Shown: positions 19,035-31,220 of the stretch, one piece after another
How positions within the stretch are numbered: the stretch's first letter is position 1
How the letters are laid out: each line of letters starts with the position of its first letter
NCBI GenBank assembly: GCA_937996655.1
Contig: CALKUK010000014.1
Span: 124,001-188,000 of the forward strand
Reading direction: 5' to 3'
DNA: 64,000 nucleotides
DNA from: an uncultured Sphingomonadaceae bacterium
GTDB lineage: Bacteria > Pseudomonadota > Alphaproteobacteria > Sphingomonadales > Sphingomonadaceae
Notes under the pieces: generated by a model
Databases searched by the model: none
What the model was told of the DNA's origin: nothing
The model's input: only the letters and a program-made list of their open reading frames with translations
Position numbers and translations under genes: made by a program

Positions 19035-20293
19035 GCGGTCAGCTTATCAATCATCGGTTTGGTGATGAGGCACACGCCGCCTTCGGTGCGGCGGAAGCGC
19101 CGAGCATCGAGGATCGGGTCTTCGCCCACAACAAGGTTCTCCGGAATGCGGACACCGGAATCGATGATCACGCGGGAGAGGCGCGCGCCGCGTCCGATGT
19201 TGGAATAAGGCAGGATCACGCCTTCGCTGACGCTGGAAAAGGACCCCATCTTGACGCCGGTGAACAACAGGCTGCGATGCGCCGTCGCGCCGGAGACAAT
19301 GCAATCCTGACTGATCAGCGAGGAGATGGCATGGCCGCGCCGTCCCTCTTCATCATGGACGAACTTGGCGGGAGCCGCGACGACCTGATCGGTCCAGATG
19401 CGCCAGTCGCGGTCATACATGTTGAGCTTGGGCACGACATCAGTGAGGTCGAGATTGGCCTCAAAATAGGCATCGAGCGTGCCGACATCGCGCCAATATT
19501 CCTCAATTTCCTCGGCCGCACGGATGCAGCTGTCGGTGAATTTATGGGCAACAGCTTTGCCGTGCTTGACGATATAGGGGATGATGTCGCCGCCGAAATC
19601 GCGTGTGGAGTCCGATGTTTCGGCATCGCGGCGGAGCTGATCGAAAAGGAATTGTGTTTCAAACACATAGATGCCCATGGAGGCGAGCGCCATGTCCGGA
19701 TTGCCGGGCATGGCGGGCGGGTTCTTCGGCTTTTCAACGAAATCGGTGATGACGTTCTTTTCGTCGACGGCCATCACGCCAAAGCCGCTGGCGTCCTTCT
19801 TCGGCACGACGAGGCAGCCCACGGTCACGTCTGCGCCCGAATTGACGTGCTGCTGCAACATCAATTCATAGTCCATCTTGTAGATATGGTCGCCTGCCAA
19901 GATGACCATATATTTGGGCGCATAGCTTTCGATGATGTCGATATTCTGGAACACGGCGTCCGCTGTGCCTTCATACCAGTGCATCTCATCAATGCGCTGG
20001 GAGGCGGGCAGGATGTCGAAGCTTTCATTGCGTTCCGGCCGCATGAAGTTCCAGGCGCGCTGCATATGGCGGATCAGTGAGTGGGCCTTGTATTGCGTTG
20101 CGACGCCGATGCGACGGATGCCGGAATTGATCGCATTGGATAGCGCGAAATCGATGATCCGGCTCATCCCGCCAAAATAGACCGCAGGCTTGGCACGCCG
20201 GTCCGTGAGTTCCATCAGCCGGCTGCCGCGCCCGCCCGCCAGAACATAAGCCATGGCATCACGCGCCAGAGGTGATTGTCTTTTTGCTTCCAT
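19031..20293 (-). CDS. glgC: Glucose-1-phosphate adenylyltransferase
   Basis: Makes ADP-glucose, the committed step of glycogen synthesis. About 420 residues, with nucleotide-binding AGGRGSRLMELTDRRAKPA, catalytic region LAGDHIYKMDYE and a C-terminal left-handed beta-helix. ATG 20293 has GGGAG 9 nt upstream; a longer frame only shadows glgB. The gap to glgB is 22 bp, the only non-overlapping junction in the operon. Confidence 0.97.
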   Translation of the reverse strand: MEAKRQSPLARDAMAYVLAGGRGSRLMELTDRRAKPAVYFGGMSRIIDFALSNAINSGIRRIGVATQYKAHSLIRHMQRAWNFMRPERNESFDILPASQRIDEMHWYEGTADAVFQNIDIIESYAPKYMVILAGDHIYKMDYELMLQQHVNSGADVTVGCLVVPKKDASGFGVMAVDEKNVITDFVEKPKNPPAMPGNPDMALASMGIYVFETQFLFDQLRRDAETSDSTRDFGGDIIPYIVKHGKAVAHKFTDSCIRAAEEIEEYWRDVGTLDAYFEANLDLTDVVPKLNMYDRDWRIWTDQVVAAPAKFVHDEEGRRGHAISSLISQDCIVSGATAHRSLLFTGVKMGSFSSVSEGVILPYSNIGRGARLSRVIIDSGVRIPENLVVGEDPILDARRFRRTEGGVCLITKPMIDKLTA

Positions 20294-20315
20294 TACACGC
20301 TCTCCCGCACGGCGT

Positions 20316-22477
20316 TCATCCTTCAAATTCCAGCATGATTGTGGCCAGCGGCGGCAGGATGACATGCGCCCCGCCCTCGCGCGCGTCGACCGCGCCCATA
20401 TTGCCTTGGCCTGTCCCGCCATAAGCGGCGGCATCGGTATTGATGATTTCGCGCCAGCGCCCGTCATGCGGCAGCGGCAGGCGATAATGGCCGTGCAGCA
20501 GCGGCGTCATATTCGCGATGACCGCAATGGGCCGTGCGCCCGGTGCCTTGCGCAGCCAGGCAAAGACGGAGGCGGCGGCATCATTGACGACCAGCCATTC
20601 AAAGCCTTCCGCCTCACAATCACGGGCATGGAGCGCGGGGTGTGCGGCATAGGCCCGGTTGAGATCCCGCACGAGCGCGCGGACGCCTACATGCGCCGGT
20701 GCTTCGAGCAGATCCCAATCCAGCGCGCGCTCTTCGCTCCATTCGCGGCGTTGGGCAAATTCCTGCCCCATGAAGAGCAGCTTCTTGCCGGGATAGCCCC
20801 ACATGAGGCCGTAATAAGCGCGCAAATTGGCGAACTTCTGCCAGTCATCTCCGCTCATTTTGGTGAGCAGGCTGCCCTTGCCGTGGACGACTTCGTCATG
20901 GCTCAGCGGCAGGACAAAATTCTCGGTGAAGGCGTACATCAGCCCGAAGGTGATGTCGTCATGATGGTGCATCCGGTGCACCGGATCGCGCGCCATATAC
21001 TTCAGGGTGTCGTGCATGAAGCCCATGTTCCATTTGAAGCCGAAGCCCAAATTGGTGCGCGCCTCGCCTTCATTGGCAGGCAGGGTGACACCCGGCCAGG
21101 CCGTGCTTTCTTCGGCAATCGTGACCACGCCGCCATGCAGGCCATAGAGCGCCCGGTTCATCGCGCGGAGGAATTCGGCCGCCTCCCAATTTTCGCGCCC
21201 GCCCTCGCTATTGGGAATCCATTCGCCCGCCTCACGGCTGTAATCGCGGTAGAGCATGGAGGCGACGGCATCCACGCGCAGCCCGTCGACATGATATTGC
21301 TCGGCCCAGAACAGCGCATTGTTGACGAGGAAGGCCGCCACCTCGCGCCGCCCGAAATTGTAGATCGCAGTGTTCCAATCGGGGTGGAAGCCGAGCTTGG
21401 GGTCCTGATGTTCGTAAAGCGCGGTGCCATCGAAATGAGCAAGGCCATGGTCGTCGGTCGGGAAATGGGCGGGCACCCAGTCGATCAGGACGGACAGGCC
21501 CGCCCGGTGGGCGCCGTCGACAAAGCGGGCAAATCCCGCCGGATCGCCAAATCGCGCGGACGGGGCATAAAGGCCGGTCGTCTGATAGCCCCAGGACGGA
21601 TCATACGGATGCTCTGACACCGGCATGAATTCGATATGGGTAAAGCCCATGTCGACCGCATAGGGGATCAGCCGTTCGGCCATCTCGTCCCATGGCAGGA
21701 ACCAGTCTTTGTCATCGCGCTGCCAGGACCCGGGGTGGACTTCATAGATGGACATGGGCGCACGGCGCGGGTCGGTCTGCGCCCAATGCGTTCGGTGGGC
21801 GTCGTCTCCCCAGTCGGGCTTGCCCGCGCGCGCGGTGAGCGAGGCGTTCTTGGGGCGCAGCTCGGCGGCAAAGGCATAGGGGTCTGCCTTTAAGGGTAGG
21901 ACGGTGCCGTCGGCGGCAACGATATGGAATTTATAGGCGCGGCCAAGGCCAATATCGGGGAGGAAGATTTCCCACACACCGACATCATTGCGGCGGCGCA
22001 TCGGGTGGCGTCGGGCATCCCAATCATTGAAATCGCCGACCAGCGCGACACGCCGCGCATTGGGGGCCCAGACGGCGAAGTGCACGCCCGATGCGCCCTC
22101 ATGATCGATGAGATGCGCGCCCATCTTGTCGAATAACCGCAGATGGGTGCCTTGGTTGATGAGGAAATCATCGACCGGCCCCAGCACCGGGCCAAAGCTA
22201 TAGGCATCGGTGACCCACCATTCATGACGGTTGGCGCGGCAGCGATATTTGACGGGCTTTGGGTTGCCGCGGATCTTGCCTTCAAACATCGACGTCTCGT
22301 CGACCCGGTTCAGACGGCCAAGCGCTGTCCCGCGCAAGCTGAAGGCGCTGACCTCCTCCGCGCCGGGCAGGATCGCGCGCGCAAAGCTGCCGTCCGGCCC
22401 TTCATGCACCCCCAATAACGAAAAGGGATCGGCGTGGGTTCCGTTCAGCAGTGCGGAAATGGCCTCTCCCGATGGTT

Positions 22478-22481
<4 letters not shown>
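20316..22481 (-). CDS. glgB: 1,4-alpha-glucan branching enzyme
   Basis: GH13 enzyme that makes alpha-1,6 branches. About 721 residues. The N-terminal CBM48 region begins near DPFSLLGVHEGPDG, and the barrel shows GLRVDAVASMLYRDYSR (nucleophile Asp), AEESTAWPGV (Glu) and LSHDEVVHGKGSL (Asp). It starts at GTG 22481, overlapping the glgP stop by 4 bp (GTGA); the open frame further upstream lies inside glgP. Confidence 0.96.
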
Positions 22482-24892
<2,411 letters not shown>

Positions 24893-25081
24893 GATCACTG
24901 CTCCCCATCGAATGACGCTGGCAAACGGGCTACCTTCCGTCGCCATTTCAATGCGTTTCAGCCATCTCTCCTTTGGCCGGTTATGACGCGCAGGCCGCAG
25001 ATGGCAACAACCTAATCCCGTCTGCACACGAATTCATGCCCCTTGCCAAGGACATCGCAACGGCGGATGCTGGCTGCGTTC

Positions 25082-27073
25082 ATGGATCACCCAACGTCTC
25101 CCTTGCATCGTCTTGCCGCTTCTGTCGGCGTCAGCCGCATCTGGCGGGACGTGGAGGGCCGGACGCAGACGGTTGCGGATGCCGCTTTGGGCGCGATCCT
25201 GTCCGCCCTCGGGCATGAGGTGGCATCGGCGCGCCAAATTGCGGTCAGCCTAAAGGCCGTGCAGGCCGACCGCCTCGGCCCGCCGCCGCTGATTGTCACC
25301 GACATGGGCAAGGAAACACCTGTCGCCTTGCCCGATGGGCTGGTGACGCTGACCGGGGAGGATGGCCGCACGCAGCACTTGCATGTCGTAGACGGCAGGC
25401 TGCCGCCGGTCGCGCGCCCGGGCTATTATGATCTGGAGGCGACGGGACGAGTGGTGCAGCTGGCCATTGCCCCGCCGCAATGTCCGCTGCCGACAGGGCC
25501 GCGACCTTGGGGGCTTTCGGTCCAGATCCCGTCACTGCGCGGGCCGGTGCCGCAGCCCTTTGGCGATTTCGGGGACCTTGCTGAGGCTGTGGCCGTCTTG
25601 GGGCGGGCGGGGGCCAATGCGGTCGCGATCAACCCGGTGCATGCGCTGTTCCCGGGGGTGGGGGAGGATTTCAGTCCCTATTCCCCGTCGAGCCGCCTGT
25701 TCCTCAACACCGCCATGGGTAATCCGGCGCTTGTGGGTTTGCCGCCGCTCGCCGTTGCCGAGGGTCCAGCCCTCATTGATTGGCCCAGCGCGCTGCCCCA
25801 CAGATTGGCGCAACTGCGAGCGGTGTTCGATGGATTGGATGCAAGCTGGCGCGCGCGCCTTTCGCAGGAAGCCTCGGCCAGTGGGGAGGCCCTGCTGCGC
25901 CACGCCACCTTTGACGCACTTGACCGGCATTTCCGCCCCAAGGGGGCCAAGGGCTGGCAGGATTGGCCCGCCGTCTTTCATGATCCGCGCAGCTTAGACG
26001 TGGCCCGCTTTGCCAAAGACCATGCCGAAGAAGTGGGCTTCCACCTGTTCCTCCAATGGCTCGCGCGGGAAAGCCTGGATGCCGTGCAGGCGCGGGCGAA
26101 AGACAGCGGCATGCCGATCGGCCTGATCGGGGATTTGGCGGTTGGCGTGACACCGGGGGGCAGCGACGCTTGGGCCATGCCCGATGCGATGCTGCGTGGC
26201 CTGACCATTGGGGCCCCGCCCGATCCGCTGGGGCCGCTGGGGCAGAATTGGTCAATCACCAGCTTCTCTCCGGACGGATTGCGCGCGACCGGCTATGCCC
26301 CGTGGATCGCGATGGTCCGCTCCGCCATGCGCGCGTCGGGTGGGCTGCGTATAGACCATGCCTTTGGGTTGGCGCGGCTGTGGGTGATACCGGACGGCGG
26401 CACCTCGGCAGACGGCGCTTATTTGACCTTCCCGTTCGACGATCTTGTCCGGCTGGCCACGCTGGAGGCGCATCGCGCCCATTGTGTCGTGATTGCCGAA
26501 GACCTTGGCACAAGCCCGCACGGCTTCACCCAGGCCATCTCGGACCGGCACATGCTCGGCATGCGTGTGCTCTGGTTTGAACGGGCAAAGGATCATGGCT
26601 TTATCGGTGCGCAGGATTATCCGGCAAATGCCGTCGCCATGACGGGCACACATGATACGCAGACGGTCGCAGGCTGGTGGTCAGGCCGTGATCTCGACTG
26701 GGCAGAGCAGTTGGGGCGGCTTCCAAAGGACGTGGACCGGGCACAGGCCGATGCCATCCGGGCTTGGGACCGGGGCCTATTATGGTCGACCATCGGCACC
26801 GGCGCACGGCCTGCTCCGGAGGAGATGGGGCCTGTCGTTGACGCCGTCATTGCCCATGTCGCGGCAACGCCGGCAGCGCTGACGCTTGTTCCGCTGGAAG
26901 ATCTGTTGGGGGAGGTTGAACAGCCCAATTTGCCGGGGACGACCTCTGGCCATCCCAATTGGCAACGGCGGCTGGAGGCCCCGCTGGCGGCGATCTTTGA
27001 TGCCCCCGATGTCCAACGGCGGGTCCATTGTCTGGACCGCCGTGAGGGGCGGGGGCCGGACGCCTCAGATTGA
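25082..27073 (+). CDS. malQ: 4-alpha-glucanotransferase (amylomaltase)
   Basis: GH77 disproportionating enzyme that recycles short maltodextrins left by phosphorylase and debranching enzyme. About 663 residues. Catalytic motifs are GLRIDHAFGL (Asp), VIAEDLGT (Glu) and TGTHDTQTVAGWW (Asp). It is divergent from glgP, with about 190 bp between starts. ATG 25082 is preferred; in-frame ATG 25067 and TTG 25043 are alternatives, and no strong Shine-Dalgarno decides between them. Confidence 0.93.
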   Translation: MDHPTSPLHRLAASVGVSRIWRDVEGRTQTVADAALGAILSALGHEVASARQIAVSLKAVQADRLGPPPLIVTDMGKETPVALPDGLVTLTGEDGRTQHLHVVDGRLPPVARPGYYDLEATGRVVQLAIAPPQCPLPTGPRPWGLSVQIPSLRGPVPQPFGDFGDLAEAVAVLGRAGANAVAINPVHALFPGVGEDFSPYSPSSRLFLNTAMGNPALVGLPPLAVAEGPALIDWPSALPHRLAQLRAVFDGLDASWRARLSQEASASGEALLRHATFDALDRHFRPKGAKGWQDWPAVFHDPRSLDVARFAKDHAEEVGFHLFLQWLARESLDAVQARAKDSGMPIGLIGDLAVGVTPGGSDAWAMPDAMLRGLTIGAPPDPLGPLGQNWSITSFSPDGLRATGYAPWIAMVRSAMRASGGLRIDHAFGLARLWVIPDGGTSADGAYLTFPFDDLVRLATLEAHRAHCVVIAEDLGTSPHGFTQAISDRHMLGMRVLWFERAKDHGFIGAQDYPANAVAMTGTHDTQTVAGWWSGRDLDWAEQLGRLPKDVDRAQADAIRAWDRGLLWSTIGTGARPAPEEMGPVVDAVIAHVAATPAALTLVPLEDLLGEVEQPNLPGTTSGHPNWQRRLEAPLAAIFDAPDVQRRVHCLDRREGRGPDASD

Positions 27074-27198
27074 GTTGCGGCAGGCGAAGATCAGGAATCG
27101 CCACCACAGCGGCCGCGCGACCGGGCGTAGCCGACGCGCTGCCCTGCGCGGACGGCGTGGTCCATTTGATCCCAGAAAGAGGGTGTTTGACGGGGTCG

Positions 27199-28371
27199 TC
27201 ATGCGGCCCGCACCGTCGTTCTGCACCGCTGATAGGTGTCGATAAGATGGTCAAAATGGGCATCAATGCAGAACACCTGATCCGCCCGCTGCGCCGCATG
27301 GGTGAGGAGATCGACCGGATCTCGGCTCAAGAAACGGTCCAGCGCCTGCACCAAAGCAGCAGGGTGGGCGGCGCGATAGCTTTCACTGCAGGCGGCATCG
27401 GCAAAGCCGACGGCCCCACCTTCGTCCGGCAGGATCAAGGGCACACCTGACGCAGCGGCTTCAGCGACGACAAGGCCGAAGGTTTCAGATTCGCAGCCGT
27501 GGATCAGCCCATCGGCGCTGGCCAGCATCTGCGCCAACAAAACGCGGTCCTGCACGCCGTCAATCAGGCGGATATGCGGGTTGCCGGCAATGGCCTTCAG
27601 CACCATGGGCCGGTCCCGCCCTTCGCCGATGATGACGAGGCCGAGTGGATGCCGTGCGCTCGCCACCGAGACAGCGTCGATCACCATCGGCAATCGCTTT
27701 TCAGGGCTGAGGCGGCCGATAGAGACCAGCAACCGGGCCTCCTCCGGCAAATGACATTTGGCGAGCATCTTTGCCCGAAGCGCAGCCGACCGGTGTGTCG
27801 GGGAAAAGCGGTTGGGCTCAATGCCAAGCGGGATCATGGAAACGTTGGTAATGCCTGCATGGCGCAATCGTCCGGCAAGATCCGGGTTGCAGCACACCAC
27901 CGTATCAAATTTCGCCGCTGCACGGCGGAGATGGTTGAGATAGGGGGCAAAGGTACGGTCAATGGTGTCGCGCGGGGCTACCTGCCCGAACCAGCGATAG
28001 GCATAGGTCGCCATCGGGTCGGCATGCATGAAGAGCGCCTTGCGGGCCGGGCCTTTCCAGTCTGCCACGATGTTCGCGGTCCGCCAGGGTGACGACGCCT
28101 CCACAATGTCCGGCTGTTCGGCATTGAGGATATCATGGATCGGTCCGGCGGATTTGAAATAGCGGTACCGCCCGTCAAAAATCAGCTTGGGTGATGCGAC
28201 GGAGATGACACGCGCGCCGCCGGGGCGCGTTTCTTCTGCGTCCTCTTCCCCTGGGATGATAACGACCAAGTCAATGCCCGTGCGCGCGGCATAGTCAATT
28301 TTGCGTTCAACATAGGTCCGCACGCCGCCGCCATGCGGTGCGTAAAAGGCAGAGACGTCAACGATCTTCAT
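27199..28371 (-). CDS. GT4 family glycosyltransferase
   Basis: Retaining GT-B glycosyltransferase of 390 residues. The N-terminal VSAFYAPHGGGVRTYVERK is the usual acceptor-side glycine-rich start. The C-terminal half has VSIGRLSPEKRLP and GCESETFGLVVAEAAASGVPLILPD, the EX7E donor-site motif of GT4. Donor and acceptor are unknown. It is the last gene of a four-gene minus operon, overlapping the DUF2141 gene by 4 bp. Its position beside the glycogen genes does not make it part of that pathway. Confidence 0.88.
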   Translation of the reverse strand: MKIVDVSAFYAPHGGGVRTYVERKIDYAARTGIDLVVIIPGEEDAEETRPGGARVISVASPKLIFDGRYRYFKSAGPIHDILNAEQPDIVEASSPWRTANIVADWKGPARKALFMHADPMATYAYRWFGQVAPRDTIDRTFAPYLNHLRRAAAKFDTVVCCNPDLAGRLRHAGITNVSMIPLGIEPNRFSPTHRSAALRAKMLAKCHLPEEARLLVSIGRLSPEKRLPMVIDAVSVASARHPLGLVIIGEGRDRPMVLKAIAGNPHIRLIDGVQDRVLLAQMLASADGLIHGCESETFGLVVAEAAASGVPLILPDEGGAVGFADAACSESYRAAHPAALVQALDRFLSRDPVDLLTHAAQRADQVFCIDAHFDHLIDTYQRCRTTVRAA

Positions 28372-28892
28372 TCTGCGGCAGCCTTTTTGACCGGGCCAAA
28401 GCTGGCAATGCCGGTGCGGTAATTGAGCAGGATGCTGGCCGCAGTCGGCGTGGCCCGTGCCGTGGCCTGTGCGGCCGACGCCTTCGGCTTGGACCAGCCA
28501 AGTTTTGGATTGCCGGGGAAACCGACACCATCTGATGTAAAATTGAACCGGCCATTGGCGTCGCGGTCATGCAGCAGGACAAGGCTGTAGGAGCCCGGCT
28601 CCGGCACGCGCACGCACATCACGGCGCGTCCTGTTTTCGGCACCTTGGCCAGCACGCGGCGGAAGGTTTTTCCGGCCATCAGCAGAACATTGTCGTCAGC
28701 CAGAAAATCGCGGTCATTTGCCGGATAGACCTCGAGTTTCAACAGGCCCGAGCGGTCCTTCAGCCCGTCGACATTGACGAGGAAGGCGGGGCCACTTTCC
28801 TTGTCGCGGCAGCGGCCTTCTTCAATCCCAAGGCTGGGGCTGGAGGCGATGGTTGGCCCGGGGGCCAAAGCGAGCAGGGCAGCCAGCATCAT
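28368..28892 (-). CDS. DUF2141 domain exported protein
   Basis: About 174 residues with an N-terminal signal (MMLAALLALAPGPTIASS). LLKLEVYPANDRDFL and SYSLVLLHDRDANGRFNFTSDGVGFPGNP match the DUF2141 pattern, a secreted beta-sandwich of unknown role. The start is placed at 28892 because ATGA overlaps the stop of the upstream membrane gene; a start six codons earlier is possible. It lies between a membrane protein and a glycosyltransferase, so a surface-glycan role is an inference. Confidence 0.8.
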   Translation of the reverse strand: MMLAALLALAPGPTIASSPSLGIEEGRCRDKESGPAFLVNVDGLKDRSGLLKLEVYPANDRDFLADDNVLLMAGKTFRRVLAKVPKTGRAVMCVRVPEPGSYSLVLLHDRDANGRFNFTSDGVGFPGNPKLGWSKPKASAAQATARATPTAASILLNYRTGIASFGPVKKAAAE

Positions 28893-29821
28893 GCGTTGCT
28901 GTCCTTCCATTCATTGCGCCCAACCGCTGCCAACGTCAGCCCGGTGACGATGTGCAGGACCAGTGTCAGCAGCGCGATTTTGGCGACGACGGCGCCGATG
29001 GAGGGATCGGACCCGATTAGGAACACCGTCATCGCAGCAAAGACGAGGTCCTTGTTCGGGATGAGCGGGAGCCGCGAAATGAGCATGCGGAACATGGCCA
29101 AGAGCAGAATCCCGGCGAGCGGCACCTGCGGCAAAAGCAGCTGCCAGGCCGCTGCCATCAGGACGAGGCCGACGGCGATGCGGGCCATGTGCACGGTGCT
29201 GATAAACATCAAATGGGGTCGGGGGAGCGAGAACAGCTTCTGGCGGAACAGAAACACCACCAGCGAACTCGCAACGATGACACCGACAGAGCCGATCACC
29301 GTCTGGATGTGCGGCCCGATCGCAAATTGCGTCATATAGGGCCAGGCGATGACGAGCAGCAGCAGCGTGGCGACGTTGCCTGCCATGGCCGACAGAATGG
29401 AGACATCCTTGATGGCAGAAAAAGGCGCAAAGACCATCGCCGTGCGCTGCCGCGCCCAAAGGTAGAATTGGGCGTCACCCAAATATCCCAGCAACAGTTC
29501 GTTTGTGACCTGCTTTTTGAGGAGCGCTGCAAATCCTTCGAGCGGGACGTTCCACAGGCGGCGAAAGATGATCCATTCGCTCGCCGGAGTTGCGAGATAG
29601 CTGCCGGCCAGACACAGCCAGAAGAGCGGGCTGGTGGGCACATCAAAGAGCCCGTCCAGCGGTATATCTCTTAACTTGAAGAGGATGGCCGCAACCATGC
29701 CGAGGGAAAGCGACAGCCCAGCCCAGCGCCACATGGCGCCATTGGGCGGATCGCCAATCGCGGCCAGTTCCAGTTCGACAGGCAGGGCAGCTTGGCCCGT
29801 CGTGCTTCTTTCGTTCACCAT
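28889..29821 (-). CDS. Polytopic membrane protein of unknown function
   Basis: A 310-residue protein with roughly eight hydrophobic segments and few soluble loops. The arrangement resembles lysylphosphatidylglycerol-synthase-TM/UPF0104-like proteins, often glycolipid flippase-like or linked to glycan genes, but I cannot name it with confidence. It sits 6 bp after the deacetylase-like gene and overlaps the DUF2141 gene by 4 bp, so all four genes are probably one transcript. Confidence 0.75.
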   Translation of the reverse strand: MVNERSTTGQAALPVELELAAIGDPPNGAMWRWAGLSLSLGMVAAILFKLRDIPLDGLFDVPTSPLFWLCLAGSYLATPASEWIIFRRLWNVPLEGFAALLKKQVTNELLLGYLGDAQFYLWARQRTAMVFAPFSAIKDVSILSAMAGNVATLLLLVIAWPYMTQFAIGPHIQTVIGSVGVIVASSLVVFLFRQKLFSLPRPHLMFISTVHMARIAVGLVLMAAAWQLLLPQVPLAGILLLAMFRMLISRLPLIPNKDLVFAAMTVFLIGSDPSIGAVVAKIALLTLVLHIVTGLTLAAVGRNEWKDSNA

Positions 29822-29827
29822 CAGGGG

Positions 29828-30622
29828 TCAGTTCTGCGCGAAGGGGAGGGGGGTGGCCGCAGTATGCGGGCCGCTGGGCGCGGGCGGATGGAGCAACTGC
29901 GCATAGGTCGCGGGCGTCCGCCCCCGCGCCATCGCGGCCAGGGTCCGGTCAATACTGGCGAGGACAGGCGCGCTGTGCACGTCTCCGGGATGGCAGCCGA
30001 TCCGTGCGACGGGCAAGGGCTTGAGCGCATGACGGGCAAGCGCCGCAAAAGCCAGCGAAGAGGCTGTCCGCGCGGGCGTCCGCGTCGCCCAGGTGATGAC
30101 AGGGCCGCGGGCCAAAACCTTGCCGCTTGCCGGGTTCCAGACGCGCAGATGGTCTTCTGCGATGGGCAGGCCGGAGGCGGCGAGGGCTGCGCGCGCACCA
30201 TCACCATAGAGCCAGGCCGGGGCCACAAAGCCGGCTGCAGGGCGGCCGATAATATCCTCAATCAAGGCACGGCCATCGGCGATGCGCTGGGCGGCGGTGT
30301 CTGCGTCAAGGCCAAGAAACTCGCCTTCGCCGGCCGTCATGTGTGCGCCTTTCCAGGCGGCGAATCCGGTATGGGTTGTCGTATCCTTGTGAAACCAGCC
30401 ATGGACGAACATCTCCACCCCTGCCTCTGCCCAGCCGCGCAGGCGGCGCTGAAAGGCAGGTGCAGCGGACAAAGGCGCCTGGCCCCAATGGTTGGGCACA
30501 ACCAGCATAGCCATGCGGGCGGACCCCGAGACGCGGGCGATCCGATCAAACAGATGGTCGACTTCGCTTTCGAAAAGCGGCCCCACATCGTGGATGGACG
30601 TTAACAGCAGACGGGCGCGCAT
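29828..30622 (-). CDS. Polysaccharide deacetylase-like protein (DUF2334 type)
   Basis: About 264 residues beginning LLLTSIHDVGP, with VEMFVHGWFHKD; these resemble the Asp and His-x3-His metal motifs of NodB/DUF2334 deacetylases. PAAGFVAPAWLYG and IGCHPGDV are further typical pieces. No signal peptide is visible. ATG 30622 is chosen because AAGGAG lies 5 nt upstream; a GTG two codons earlier overlaps that site. First gene of the operon running to 27199. Confidence 0.8.
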   Translation of the reverse strand: MRARLLLTSIHDVGPLFESEVDHLFDRIARVSGSARMAMLVVPNHWGQAPLSAAPAFQRRLRGWAEAGVEMFVHGWFHKDTTTHTGFAAWKGAHMTAGEGEFLGLDADTAAQRIADGRALIEDIIGRPAAGFVAPAWLYGDGARAALAASGLPIAEDHLRVWNPASGKVLARGPVITWATRTPARTASSLAFAALARHALKPLPVARIGCHPGDVHSAPVLASIDRTLAAMARGRTPATYAQLLHPPAPSGPHTAATPLPFAQN

Positions 30623-30931
30623 TCCCACTCCTTGGACAAGGCTCTTAAGTCCCAGACGCCGCCGAGGGCGCGATACCTCAGGTCGATAAAAAGAGATTTC
30701 GACATTTTAAAGGCGATTGGTGAAAGTTCGGCGACAAACGCTGCTTGGCCCCGTGGGCGTGCTTCAGCAAAGGCGCAATAAGATTTTCAATAACAGATGT
30801 TTATCGCGTCGCGCCGCCAAAGCACGCCGCGTGCGATCGGAACACAAGGCGGCCTTCCACCGTTTAACCGGCATTCGGGCCGCGCGCTCTTTTTGGACCA
30901 AACCACCTCGCTGGCTCGCAGGAGAAAGATC
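30623..30931. other. Intergenic region with divergent promoters
   Basis: This 309-bp stretch separates the minus-strand deacetylase operon from the plus-strand GlsB-type gene. It contains an EcfG-type promoter (annotated separately) and AT-rich tracts around 30690-30710 and 30780-30800 that may hold the operon promoter. I see no convincing small gene in it. Confidence 0.6.
30839..30864 (+). promoter_or_regulatory. EcfG (general stress sigma) promoter
   Basis: GGAAC (30839-30843), 17-bp spacer, CGTT (30861-30864) matches the alphaproteobacterial EcfG consensus GGAAC-N16/17-CGTT exactly. Transcription would start near 30872, about 60 nt before the GlsB-type ATG. Confidence 0.8.
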
Positions 30932-31189
30932 ATGGGACTGATCATGTGGCTTATTGTCGGCGGCGTCATTGGATGGCTCGCCAGTTTGATCATGCGGACA
31001 GATGGCAGTCAGGGCATTGTCCTGAACATTGTGGTCGGGGTTTTGGGTGCCTTTATCGGCGGCATGATCCTGTCACGGGGCGACATCAACAATGCGCCGC
31101 TGACGGTGACGACCTTCCTCGTATCGTTGGCAGGTGCCCTGATTTTGCTGGCCGTCGTCAATCTGGTTCGTCGCGGCTCGATCCGCTGA
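30932..31189 (+). CDS. GlsB/YeaQ/YmgE family membrane protein
   Basis: An 85-residue transglycosylase-associated-type membrane protein with the typical GLIMWLIVGGVIGWLASLIM start and glycine-rich second helix LNIVVGVLGAFIGGMIL, then a third helix. ATG 30932 is preceded by AGGAGA. Members are common general-stress genes, and an EcfG promoter lies directly upstream. The biochemical role is unknown. Confidence 0.9.
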   Translation: MGLIMWLIVGGVIGWLASLIMRTDGSQGIVLNIVVGVLGAFIGGMILSRGDINNAPLTVTTFLVSLAGALILLAVVNLVRRGSIR

Positions 31190-31220
31190 TTACGGGGCTG
31201 CCGGGGGATCCCGACGGCCC

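Noticed and set aside
20253..21617. 454-codon plus-strand frame
   Set aside because: Antisense to glgB; no motifs, and glgB catalytic residues are intact on the other strand.
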